From Rhytidiadelphus loreus (taxonomy: Eukaryota > Streptophyta > Bryopsida > Hypnales > Hylocomiaceae), in assembly GCA_947034895.1 (NCBI GenBank), contig OX344761.1, forward strand, positions 36,530,863 through 36,594,862: a DNA stretch of 64,000 bases. The letters are read 5' to 3'. The notes under the pieces are model-generated. The model did not search any database. It was not told the origin of the DNA and saw nothing but the letters and a program-made list of their open reading frames with translations. Both the position numbers and the translations under genes were made by a program. Within the stretch, counting starts at the first letter, position 1, and the number at the start of each line of letters is the position of its first letter. Shown here one piece after another: positions 37,191-48,704 of this stretch.

Positions 37191-38749
37191 CATGGGTCTA
37201 ATCCCAAGAGGATGGTTCTCAGTCATCATCAATAATAGCCCTTTAGTGTTCTAATGTCCAAAATCTAGATGATAATCAAAGAGGGACCAAAAGCTTTTTT
37301 GACCACAAAACTTCTCATTCACACTCCAAACCATAGCTTAACTTTTTAAGAACCACAATTTTGTATGATGAATTTGATGAAATTGAGGTAAATAATATAT
37401 ATTTATAAAAATACAAGCAAAAACATGCTAAATTTCAAGAAAGGATTTAGGCATTGTGGGGCTAGAGTCTTGAAAGCAACCTAATTCTACTACCTATAGG
37501 ATCCTTTCATTTGCATCAATGGAGCACCCATTACCACAATCTTAACAAGCCTTTATCATCATGGCAATGCACTTCAAGAGCACATGTCAGCCCAAGTTTT
37601 TCCAAGGGTCTACCCATGCTTTAGCTTTGAAAAATCACAGAAAATCATTTCTTGTTGGAATGTCTTCATTCTTTTTGCAAATGTCTTCTCTCAAGCTTTT
37701 TAATCTCTGCAAAATATGGGAGCTCACAATTAGGTTCTCAAAAATACCCAAATAGAAAACCTATGTGTCAATGGGATGATCTTCCTTACAGATGCCTCCA
37801 ATCGACACCAGCGACAGCGAACAGAAAACCTTCACATTCTCAATAAAAAATGCCCGATAAAAAATTATTAGAAAAGCCAAATGCAAGTTAATGCTTTCAC
37901 AGTTTGTATTCGTACTGAAAATCAAAATCAAATGAGGTTTTACCCTTTTGTTCCACACGAGATTTCTGTTCTCGTTGAGCTCATCTTAGGACACCTGCGT
38001 TATCTTTTAACAGATGTGCCGCCCCACGTAAGAGCATCCCCACGGCAGACTCAGCAGATAGAGACGGCCAGTGTGGTTTTGCAGTGGGAATTTGATGACC
38101 GGGCCGGGCCATTTCTGATGTTCCCCACAGCTGACGCGCCAAGAGGGCACTGAAGTCAAAGTGTGCAGTCTTCAGAAGTTTCCCACTTCAGAAATTGAAT
38201 TAAAAAAATTTACGTTTGAATTGAAAACAAATAATTAAATGTATTTTATTTTTATTCATTTATTTTGAAACAAATGAAACAGGAAATTAAATGTATTTGA
38301 GCGCTTGTAAGCACGAGCTGGAGGTCGGTATCTTCCAATGAGCCTCAATCTGCGCGCACCATACCTCGAAGAGCGCGTTCTCTGACACACTGAGACTATG
38401 GCCCGCTGCACTATTTGCCCGTCCTCTCAGTAAATTTGGCCGAGGCCGGCCATTTTTTGGCCGGTCCAGAGCCTGCCGTGGGTTGCATATTTGGACTCCG
38501 CCCGGCGACTCACCGGGTTTGCGGCATGTCCTGAGGGGATGCTCTGACAGATATGAACTGAGTGGCATCTACGAAATATAACAAGCCCCAAGTCTGTAGC
38601 TCTTTCTGGTGAGCAAGAGGAGTGAGCCGAGGCGCACAAGCAGCAATAGCCGGAATCCGTCATAGCAGATCATCATCCAAGTTTAGTTAGAAGTTACCGA
38701 CCCTGGAGTGCTTTCTACGGCACTAGCTCGTGAGTGAAGGGTTTTTGCG
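37191..38749. other. Upstream region of the kinase-jacalin gene
   Basis: Composition changes from AT-rich to balanced at about 37.9 kb. Open frames at 37561-37846, 37881-38153 and 38287-38663 have no recognisable domain. Probably promoter and untranslated leader. Confidence 0.35.
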
Positions 38750-39068
38750 ACAGTTGCAGGAGAATTTCGTTTACTGTCTTGGCAAGGCAACGGAAAACTG
38801 TGCCAGTTCTACTGTAGGTGAGACAGTTGCAGAAGGTTCATTTTGGATCAAGTTACTTTCCGGGCAAGGAGAAGGAAAGCTGTGCTAGTGAGACGTTGTC
38901 ATTGCAAAGCCTACTTCAAGTTTCGTACTTTCGGGTTCAGTGCTTTATTTCCTACTCTTGAGTAATTAAAGCCTGGCGCAAAGTTTCTCTGCTGTTTTCG
39001 CAACAGTTGCTGGAGGTTTAGCTTCTTCTGTTAATTAGCAAGGTGTTGACAAGGAGGAACACTGTGCC
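38750..39068 (+). repeat. Three imperfect leader repeats upstream of the kinase gene
   Basis: Blocks at 38750-38804, 38822-38885 and 39003-39068 each start ACAGTTGC(A/T)G and end with GGCAAGG...GGAAA-CTGTGC or a close variant. Spacing is 72 and about 180 bp. Role unknown; may be transcribed leader or regulatory repeats. Confidence 0.5.
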
Positions 39069-39885
39069 GCCATAGCCGCGGCCCATCTCCTGAAGTGCTG
39101 GAGGTAAATTTTCTAAAGAGCTCTGCGTTTCTCTTGTCTGGTAATTTTGATGAATCCAGGATCACGATCTGGAAGAATTTAAGCACAATTTTGGCCGCAA
39201 GTTCCTTTTTCTTGCTCAGTGGCTCCCTTGGTGATAGCTGGGAATTGAGCTTGTGACAGAGTACTTGAACTTGCCTGTCTATCGATTGTGTTGAGACTTC
39301 ATGTGTAGTAGATATAGTTGATTGAATCGTTCAAAAGGTTCGCTTGGTTCAGCATTAGTCATAGCGTAACACGTTGGTTAGTTGCTTAGACCTTCAGTGG
39401 CAACTTTTTAGAATTGTTTTCACGGATATGTATATATGTGGAGTTAAGCTTAGGAGCTTGTGCCGATGGAACTCTGCATCAAGGGTATCCTCCTGAGTTG
39501 ATTCATCCCATCTTTTGGGTTTTAGAACATGAATTTCGGGTAGTTTGAACAATAGAGGCTCTGGAGGGTCCCCTATTCTTCACTCGTCCCGTCGGCTCTT
39601 TTGAATTTAGCTTAGCCTTGCTGATCGAAGGTAAGAGGACCACTTGCGTTACAATAGCCAGTGCAATTGAAGTGACTCTCGCTTGCTCGTGGACGAACTG
39701 TCCGTGCAAGAAGAATCTGTGGTATTTAAATAAGTGGCAGTTCTGATTAGCATCCTGTGCTCTTGCTGTCGCTGCTCAATCGTTTGTTTGAACGTGTGTA
39801 TGTGCAGGTTAGCTAAGCTTTTGTAGCAGCCTTGACATCTATCCTGAAAACCCTATAATTGAAGGAGCACATACACTTCCGCTAC

Positions 39886-42672
39886 ATGGAGCGTGTCCGT
39901 ACCTTTTTTAGGCGATTCGCCGTACAAGATGCACCCAAGGCGGATGAGCTACTCAACCTGTGCATGGAAACAATACAAAGATTGTCTGCTCAATATTCGA
40001 GTTCGAGTACTGAAGACGACAGGACCGAAGATTATTCGATGAACAGGCACCAATGTATCTTTCTCGTTGGAAGGCTTACAGACACTCGAAGTAGCTTACA
40101 AAAGATTCAACTCTCACCCCTTCTTGATGAGAAAACGATTCCAGTGCTCGAAGAGCTTCATCAGGTGCTCCTGGATGTGGAGACGGTCATCAACGCCAGT
40201 CGCATCACTTTTCCACAATGGCCAAGAGCAGCCATTGAACAAAGCGACATGAAGGAGACCTTTGCAAGGCTACTTTACGGAGTTGAATGGCATGTGTCGG
40301 TTCTTCTGAGCATTCTTGTGGACAACTCTCAAGAGTCTTCCATCACATTTGAACCAGCGTTGTGCGAGGGTCGGATGAGTATGGTGGTCGAATTCTCTCT
40401 GCTCACAGCGATGAAGGAAGATGAAGAGAGCGTCAAGGACCGCCTCGGATCTTTGAAGCTGGACGATCCAACACAGAAACGGCTCGCAAATGCATTTCTT
40501 AAGCTGAAAATGCGATCCGAGGAAGATCATCTGAACACGTCGTACCAATTGCCTGAAAGCAGCGGAGCTTTGAAAGACTCGGAATCATCATCAGTTGCCG
40601 ATGATTCCACTGGCTTCGGCTTGGTTTCATCATCCCCCGATATGTTATTTCTGGATCCTGAAGATCTTGATCTCACCGGTACCCTGTTAGGTAAAGGTGC
40701 GTCTGCGGAGGTGAAAAGAATGAATCTTCTGGGCGGAAAGTATGCAATCAAGATTTTCAAAACGCCCAACACGAAAGAATTTGATCAAGAAATGATTGCT
40801 TTACAGAGATTGGGGCACCATCCTCACATAGTACGCCTCCTGGGCTACTCCAAGGAACGTAGAGTATGCTTCCTCATCATGGAAGAAATGGACAAGGACC
40901 TGCATACTGTTTTGTCCGATATTTCGCGAGACAGAGAAAGAAAGAAACTCACAAGTACGCGTCCTCTTTCAGATGTGCAAGCTGTTGGCTTGATGCTCCA
41001 AATTGGGGAAGGTGTGAAGTATATTCACAGTAAGGGTATGGCGCATCGCGATCTCAAGTCTGGGAACGTCCTTGTGAACCTTGCAGATCCCTCCAGCAGG
41101 TCATTTTCCAGAATTAGTTCAGTGAAGATTGCTGATTTTGGTCTGTCTAAAACCAAAAACGCCAGTCAGACATATTCAAATCAGACTCATAACCGAGGTA
41201 CCTTCAAGTATATGGCGCCGGAGGTCATCGCAGGAGAAGGTGACTCGGAGAAGTACTCCAGGTTCAACCCCAGAAAAGCTGACGTCTACAGTTTTGCCAT
41301 TGTCTGCTTTGAGATTCTGACTGGGGAAGATCCTTACGATGATGATCTATCCCTGACACTAATGAACACGCAAGTGAGGGCGGGAACTTTGAGACCAAAA
41401 CTTCCGGAGGACTGTCCTCCGAAGTTGGCTACTCTGATTAGAAGATGTTGGCATCCAATTTCTGAGGAGCGGCCACTATTTCCTGAAATTTGCAAAGAAC
41501 TGAGGTACATCAAAGGGCTTCTTTTGAGAGGTGAGTTTTTGTCGATGAGTTGCACTTAGTATTTGGAAGTTTCAGATGTTATTATAGCAGAATGTGGCAA
41601 GAACTTCAAAAGTATTAGCACGATTTCTAACTTCTCGGACTAGTTTTGTTTACCCGTGTATATGTTTCGTAGGTGATCGGAGAACGTTGGAATTACAAGA
41701 TGATCGTCCTCTTAGAGCAATGGAAAGGGCACAGGTAGGCCGTGTTGTGTACGAATGTGAGCATGTGTTGGTGTGGAGTACGAACTTGATAATTTGATTG
41801 ACTGCTCGAACATAACCCAAATAGCTGCTTTATCTCAATGAATTTTAGTATTTATCATTATGAAGGAAGGAAAGCTGACTGGATATTGCATTGCATACGG
41901 CTAGATTCAAGTATCTGGGATATGAGGTGCTCGCTTGTGAAAGAATGCATGAATTTGTGGGTGCTTATCAGCTCGGAGGTATTTGAGAGAGAGATTTAAC
42001 AGTAGCGTGCCTGGGAATGTTGTGCATTTACCATGCGAGCAGATTCAAGGACCTTGGGGAGGTGCTGGTGGTGGAAAATTTCGTGATGTGGGCACCTCTA
42101 TCAATCGGATGAAGTTGAGATACTCCCAATCTCCAGGAATATTTGGTTCAATGGAGGTGGATTATAACGTTGCTGGTAGTAACTTGGTGAGGAGATACTG
42201 TGATGATTACAATGGAGCCCAATATGCAGAGGTAAGATGTGTACTGTTTGTCATGAGTTCCATGTATCGTATTATTAATTACAATCATTTTTTTTGAAAA
42301 AAAAATCCTCATTTTCATATGTCCTTAAAACAATAGTATGGAAGTTTTTCCTTCAATTTCAATCTCTAATTAGGATCTAAGATATCATTGTTGTGACTCC
42401 AGATAGTGTTTGAGCCCTTTGAGTTCATCACACACATCAATGGATATGTGTCCCAAAGAGACCTACAAATATCTGGAACAAATAAAAGAGCTACCTTTGG
42501 AAGTGTAGCATCATTGACTATCCACACTAATATCAAAAGCTATGGTCCTTTTGGTGATGAAAAGGGTGAGCCATTCACTAGTGGAAAAGGTAGAGTAATT
42601 GGGTTTCATGGAGGAGGTGGTGCTCTTCTTGACAGCCTTGGTGTTTTGATCATTCTTGGTGATACAAGTTGA
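39886..42672 (+). CDS. Four-helix domain + protein kinase + jacalin lectin fusion, 721 aa
   Basis: Exons 39886-41530, 41673-41734, 42043-42231, 42403-42672, all GT-AG; total 2166 nt, in frame. The ATG at 39886 is the first after an in-frame stop (39856-39858). Residues 1-210: helical region resembling the DUF1221/MLKL-type N-terminal four-helix domain of plant kinases. Residues ~262-545: kinase with GKGASAEV loop (268-276), YAIK Lys289, Glu302, HRDLK (387-391), DFG (417-419), APE (444-446) and the subdomain XI Arg529, so catalysis looks intact. Residues 570-721: jacalin-related mannose-type lectin beginning IQGPWGGAGGGKF, with the ligand loop GALLD at 705-709. A 62-bp exon links the two. The protein has no signal peptide or membrane segment, so a cytoplasmic Ser/Thr-kinase with a sugar-binding tail is inferred. 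If exon 1 is not spliced the kinase ends eight codons later at 41559 without the lectin. Confidence 0.85.
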
Positions 42673-43920
42673 TTCATGCGAGCGAATTATCAAGTGATCA
42701 CCACAAATGTAGGTAGCTGTTCAATTTGATCATGTTGTAAACATGTGAGCTAATTGTTGCATCGACTACCTACTCTTCAAAATTCCATATTTTTTACTTT
42801 GTTGAAAGTTACTACAACACTTGTAGTTTGGCTCAAATAGATCCACTTCCAAAAGAATTGACTCATATTATACTCATTTTACTCCAAATTCTATAAAATT
42901 CTAATATGCTTGCAAAACTTAGGAAATTCAAAGGAAGTTTTTTTTTATTGGAAGGTAAAATATGCTTTTGTTGTGGAAAGGTTCATATTTGGATCTTGAA
43001 TACCAATTTTAGAATTTTATTGATCAAATGTCATTGACTAATTATTCTTGAAGCAAAGGTTGAATTGAATAATGATAAGACAAATTGTCTTCTTTGGCCA
43101 TAGGAAGAAATGTAAATTAGACTTGGACAAAAATGGATAAGAAGTGCAAAGGAATGCAAAAATCTGCAAAAAACTAGGAAAAAATGGTTGACATTTTTAC
43201 TTTCAAATGCAAATTTCTACATATTGGAAATATAGGTTTAAAAAAAATTAAATGTGACTGCAATCTTCCATCTTAAACTTTATAAAAATATAAATTTATC
43301 AAATTCAAAGTGTTATTGTTAAATAGGCAATGCATTTTATTGCAAATGGATCTTTTTAACCACATTTCTTTGTGTTCAACAATGATAATTAGTAGATTTA
43401 TAGTTTGATTATTAGGCTATGTACAATAGTTATTTCTAGTTCTAGATCCTATTATTGCTACATCTTAATGTTGTAGAAGCCCAAAAAAATCATTTAATTC
43501 TTGTGTTCAATGGGTTGAACAAACATTTAACTTTTGATGTTGTCTTAAGTCTCCCCAAAGCTTATCTTTTTAAGAACAAATAATAGTAGAATCTCTACTA
43601 AAATTTCAAACTCAACACAATATCTATAATATGATGAAATTGATCAAAATTTGTAGTGAAATCAATTAGAATGTATACTAATATAGTATATTGGTGGTTA
43701 TTGACATCAAGAAATTAAAAAGTAAATGTAATGAAGCTAGTAAAAATATTCATAAAACTGACAATATGTTTCAATAAATTCATTCAGGTAAACAAACATC
43801 AAACTTAAATGACGTATAAATCTTCATTAAACTAATATACTAGTTGAAAATGCTGAAAACTAATGATTTAAAAAAAAAATTAAGTATTGTTATATATATA
43901 TTTTTTAATATTATATCAAA
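42673..43920. other. AT-rich DNA downstream of the kinase-jacalin gene
   Basis: 3' untranslated region presumably at the start; otherwise no gene or repeat recognised. Confidence 0.4.
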
Positions 43921-45741
43921 TCCGAAAGGACCAAGGCCATTTTTTTGTCAAAAATTACTCAAAAATGCAATTTCTACTGCATTCCTAAAAAATAAAAATA
44001 AAATTAGAATGTAAATGTAGGATCTTATACTTTACTTGTCTAAGATCATGTGCCAAAATTTTCATGAAGTTTGATTGTATAGATTGGAAGATATTAGCAT
44101 TCAAAGTTGGAAAAAAATTTGTGAACAATTGGCCTACAATTTCAAATGACTTCGATTGCCATTTGTGGAAAAAATTTGCACTATGGACCTTGAATTAAAA
44201 AGAAAATTGTTGAATAATTGAGTTGAAAGTCTAGAAAAATAATTTAAAAAAAACACGCTTGATTTTCATTCTTTAAAAAATTGTTAAGTAGAAATAGGTC
44301 CAAGATTGAAAAAAAAATTGTTAATTATAGCTCGAATGGGATTGAAATGCAATAATCTCAATGGTGAGATTGTTCTAACGAGAAAACTTAACCTTCTGAA
44401 ACAATTTTTTTGAAAAATTATGAAAATTGCATTCAAAATTGCATCCTATAATTAAGTTATTTTTTCAAGAATATGCTCAAATTGCCTGAAAAACAAGATT
44501 GTTCATAACTTTCACATTACTAATCCAAATGGAATGAATCAAAGCTTCATGTCTAGAAAAAAAATATGATCTTTGTTGAAGGAGGATAATGACCGAATTG
44601 GAAATTATCCTATTAGTATAATAAGTTTGTTCCAAGAGAGACGGTCAAGTAGAAAATCTATGCTACAAGGGCCAATTCCTAGAGTACGTAATACAATTCA
44701 AAAATAGAAGACCATGACTCAAGTTGGACAATCATCAATCACTCAAACTACAACAACATTGCACTTTTAACTTAATTCAAATTTTTATTTTTTATTCACA
44801 AACTTAATTCAACATTGCCAATTCACAAGCTTAAACACATCACAAGTATTTCAAAATTTAGCTTTGCTTATATTTTTTATTTGGATTGGTGATTATATCA
44901 CTATTGAATGATTTACAAAATATTCATTGTTCTACACTTTCTTATAATGTCTTGTCTATATTAGAATTTCAAAATCCTTACTTCCTCTCTCACATCACCT
45001 TCTATTAGAACATTAAGATCTTCTCACTTAAAACTCTCTCGATCACATTCAAATTCCACAAACACTCCTCACGGACTCACACACATACATACTCAATTTT
45101 TTGACTTAAATTGACATAAACACACACAAAAAAACCCACTACACAGCTCAATCTGGTCAGGACTTGCATTGGTTCTCTCTCTTTAAGTGGATCCCTCAAA
45201 ATGATTGAAAACAACAACTAAATACCACTCCTCCTTGCCGTTCTAACTCCCAACTTCCTAATTAGCAAACATACAACCTTTAAAATCCATTCCATGTGAC
45301 AAACCCAAATTGGTAATCTGTCTATCTTACTATGAACCTAAATCCAACTAGGTTGTAAATAACACCAATTAAGCATTCTAATTGCATCCAATAGGCTAAC
45401 AACAAAAATAAGCATTTGAAAACTAAAACCAGACATCGTCAAAAATTTCCAAATAAATTTCTACTACATTCTACAATCTTTGAGAAGAAAAAAATTAAAA
45501 AAATTAAATTTCAAATTTTTGTGGATTTCCTTTTTTGCCTAGTGACGTGAAAATTATGTTTAAGATGGTATAACTTTTGCTTTCACGCACCGATTGAAAA
45601 AAAAATTATATTCCCACGAATCTAATAAGTTTTCCTATCTTATGAGAAAGTTTCAAAAAGTTTCACTAAAAATTGAGATCATAGGAACTTGCCCAAAATC
45701 CATTTTATGTCCTGAGGGGACAATGGTCCTTCAGGGGTTAA
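43921..45741 (+). mobile_element. piggyBac-type element H (family 1), split by a solo LTR
   Basis: Left end GAAAGGACCAAGGCC (outer TTAACCCCT eroded) and right end GGACAATGGTCCTTCAGGGG-TTAA (45738-45741). Collinear with B and E apart from the 902-bp insertion at 44574-45475. Without it the length is about 914 bp, the family norm. Confidence 0.82.
44574..45475 (+). mobile_element. Solo LTR, 902 bp, TSD ATCTT
   Basis: Starts TGTTGAAGGAGGATAATGAC and ends ...CATTCTACA, i.e. TG...CA. Flanked by ATCTT at 44569-44573 and 45476-45480. Removing it restores the family-1 sequence found in elements E and B. No internal domain follows, so it is a solo LTR left by recombination between two LTRs. The TGTTG-type end suits a Copia-type or short Gypsy LTR; superfamily not determined. 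Confidence 0.85.
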
Positions 45742-47354
45742 AGAATGAAATGTCAAATTTTGATGATCTCAATCTAAAGACATTTAGTTTGGGTTTTCCT
45801 TGTTTTCAACTAAGAATCGCCCAAAGTACATGTCCCAAGATTGGAAGTGCTACGAGCACAAGCTACACATGTGAGTTGGCCGTACAACTCACAAGGGCAA
45901 CAAGGGCAACTCCAGGGCTTAAGAATGATAGCATAACATTCTAGAGACGTACTCAAATTCCCCATTTCATTTACCATTTTACCATTCTATAGTTTTCCAT
46001 AATATGTGGCAGCCCTTCTATGGCAGATTCTTGAGAATATTCTAATATTATATTCTAATATCATATAGGAGGAGATTGGGTGTTGTATTCGGAAGGGGAA
46101 TTTTGAGGTTTGACATTTTCAAGTTGGAGGGTAAGGACTCTTCTGATGAGCAAATGGGTCAATGGAACCAACCTCAAATATAAAATGGCGATTTGAGGTT
46201 GTCATGATTCGTCCGGTACTACGGATTGAAAAAAACTAGGCTCGTGAGGTATGCACTTACCTTTACTGTCATCATGAAAATGGAATGCACCCAGATGGAC
46301 AGTACAGGCTGCATTTCAAGCCCCTGCAAGGAGTAATTATTGATTCTTCATGGTTTCAAACGAGTTTTATAGCAGAGAAAGAGGCGAATGCCAGGATGGA
46401 CTATGGATATCGATCCATGCATAGTGTCACAATGCAGGTGTACATTGCAACCATGAAACATTCATTTAATCAAAATGCATATTGCAGATGATTGAAGAGT
46501 GGAATTGAGTGATTGACTGTTACTTTCAAGCTTTAATCTGTAGTTGCAGTACTTGCAAAATCCGTATTCTAACTAATATACAGTGTATGCTGCTTAATTG
46601 AATCTGTGTAAATTTGAACCCGGCATGAATTAGTGTCACTGAGCTTTCAAGGGCGGTTAGGCACATGGATTTCTTCACTCTCTGCTATGCTTCTGATGCT
46701 TGTGTTATGTTTTATCGTGACTTTTCGATTTGTATTGACTGAGGAATTCGGTTAGGAGTGTATAGTAGCATATGATTGTAGAGTTTCCTTAGCATGGTCC
46801 AAGAAAGTGTTGCTCTTCATTATTGTCAAGGGAAGGCAGCAACGTGGTATTGTGGTTAGGTCTAAGAGAGAATGTTCGACAATCATACTATGTAACTTCG
46901 TGTTCACGGAGTTGGTCAGAGTTCTTCAGAAATCGGTGGAATTGCCGTTGTGGCAAAGAGAGGCCCTTCAACTTTGATAATAAATTAGTTGATGCTGGTT
47001 TTCTGACTACGTTTACAGTTGTTAAAGAATGATATAATACAACGGACTATGAGCTAGTCATGGAGACGGTTTTGCTTGCACTTGAGAAAAATAGTCACCT
47101 AGTTCGTTTACATAGTCTACTTCTTCCAGTCCACGTGGAGAAATAATTGTCATCAAACCAGTTTCAGTCCACAACATTTGTCATGGAATATCCTAGTGTA
47201 CTTGTGCTCAGTACTAGAGAATTTGGTTGAAGTGAGATTACTATAAGTACTGTAAAAAAAGAGTTTACAACCCTTGTGTCGGGTCCTCACAGTTGAAGGT
47301 CAATCAAGTATTTTGTGACATGGCACATCCTGGAAGTGATTTACAGTGCTGAGA
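45742..47354. other. Intergenic DNA, no gene supported
   Basis: Balanced composition from about 46 kb. Open frames at 46285-46491 and 46823-47032 have no recognisable domain. Could be untranslated or pseudogenic sequence. Confidence 0.35.
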
Positions 47355-48287
47355 TTAACCCCTGACCGCCTACGGGGACCGAAAGTGTCCACACAAAATT
47401 GAACAAAGGCTCTCCACGCTTCACTGGGACTCCAAATTGGGGGTTGCGATGAACAAAGGCTCCCCACGCTTCATTGGGACTCCAAATTATGGGTTGCGAT
47501 TAGGAATCCTGTTAGGCTCAGTGTTGTGAATATGGTTGTGCAATTGCCAAGGCACTTAGGCGTACAATTCATGAAATTCAGGGCTTGGATTGGCAAGAGC
47601 TCAAAAATCGGACAAGGCAGTTTGTCCTTGGGCTGCGGAATATGACCGGCAAAGGGCAGTATGGGACTGTTGGACTTTAGGATGCATCGGGCAAATTGTG
47701 TTGTGAGTGTCCGAAATCTTGACCGCATTGAGGTTGTTTCGTCATGGCAAAGATGATTGCATCTTGATGTTGATTGCATTTTGTCAATTTTGATGTTTTC
47801 TGCACTCTCTATTTCAATCATGGATTGCAACTGCCAGTCACCTACGGACTTCCCAGCAGGTCACTGCCGGTATTCGCGTTAGAAGAACCCTGTCCCCTTG
47901 CGCATGCGAAGCCAGAGGAGATAAATGCACATGCTTATTTGATCGCAAATTTTTTTGACACTAACAAAACACTTCTTTGCGCTCACATCCACCAATTTTG
48001 GAGCCCAGGCTTCAATCACTCCGCTTGCGATAGATTCTGAATGGCTAGACAATGCACCCAAAAGTGACAGACTTTTCTTTTCCGTCGACATCAAATGCAA
48101 ATTGCACATCATCGAACTGGTGGAAAGTTGATTGGAACACACAAGCGGCCTTGTTACGAAGGCTTTTTTCAATCCTTGCGGTGAGTTTGACCAATTTCAC
48201 CCCAATCTAATGCTGCGGAGCAATTTCTGCGTTGGTCCCCCAAAGCCTTGGCGTCAGTGCAGCCGACCATGGGCGGTGAGGGGTTAA
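47355..48287 (+). mobile_element. piggyBac-type element I (family 3), complete
   Basis: TTAA-CCCCTGACCGCCTACGG ... GGGCGGTGAGGGG-TTAA; terminal inverted repeat CCCCTSACCGCC. Left ~45 bp match element C. The interior is GC-richer than other members and holds a 50-bp tandem duplication (47401 and 47451, starting GAACAAAGGCTC). Open frames inside (47471-47830 minus, 47774-48040 plus) have no recognisable domain; a captured host fragment is possible. Confidence 0.82.
47401..47500. repeat. 50-bp tandem duplication inside element I
   Basis: Two units starting GAACAAAGGCTC at 47401 and 47451 with a few mismatches. Confidence 0.88.
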
Positions 48288-48704
48288 CACAGGTCGCACT
48301 GTGATCAAGCACATGCTTAGTTTTGACACCTTTTATATATGAACTTGTTCAACAAAAGGTACTGCAATCGATTGAACTCAAATTGAAAAGTACTCGGGTG
48401 AAGCTTGTCCAATCACTCTACAAAGGTAAACAGAAGCAATCTCAACACCTACATAGGATGTTCCATGATTCAATCGATACGCTCCAGGGACAATGAAAAA
48501 CCTTCACTCCTTGAGCTCGCGTTCATAGTGGATAACATTCTTTAGTTGGGATCAGCTCTAGATTCTAGAACACGACACACAGAGTATGGCATTGAATGCA
48601 AACAGGTGCTAAAGTACTCATGAAACTGAGCGGAATGGAATAAGCAATGTGCAGAACAATCCTTCCAGGGGATACTCTCTGGCATATCCTAACTTCATGA
48701 GTGA

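Noticed and set aside
37561..38663. Several open frames upstream of the kinase gene
   Set aside because: Shadow frames in more GC-rich DNA; none continues through a splice pattern or shows a domain.
39859..39885. Nine extra in-frame codons before the kinase ATG
   Set aside because: They start at TTG directly after an in-frame TAA; the first ATG is at 39886.
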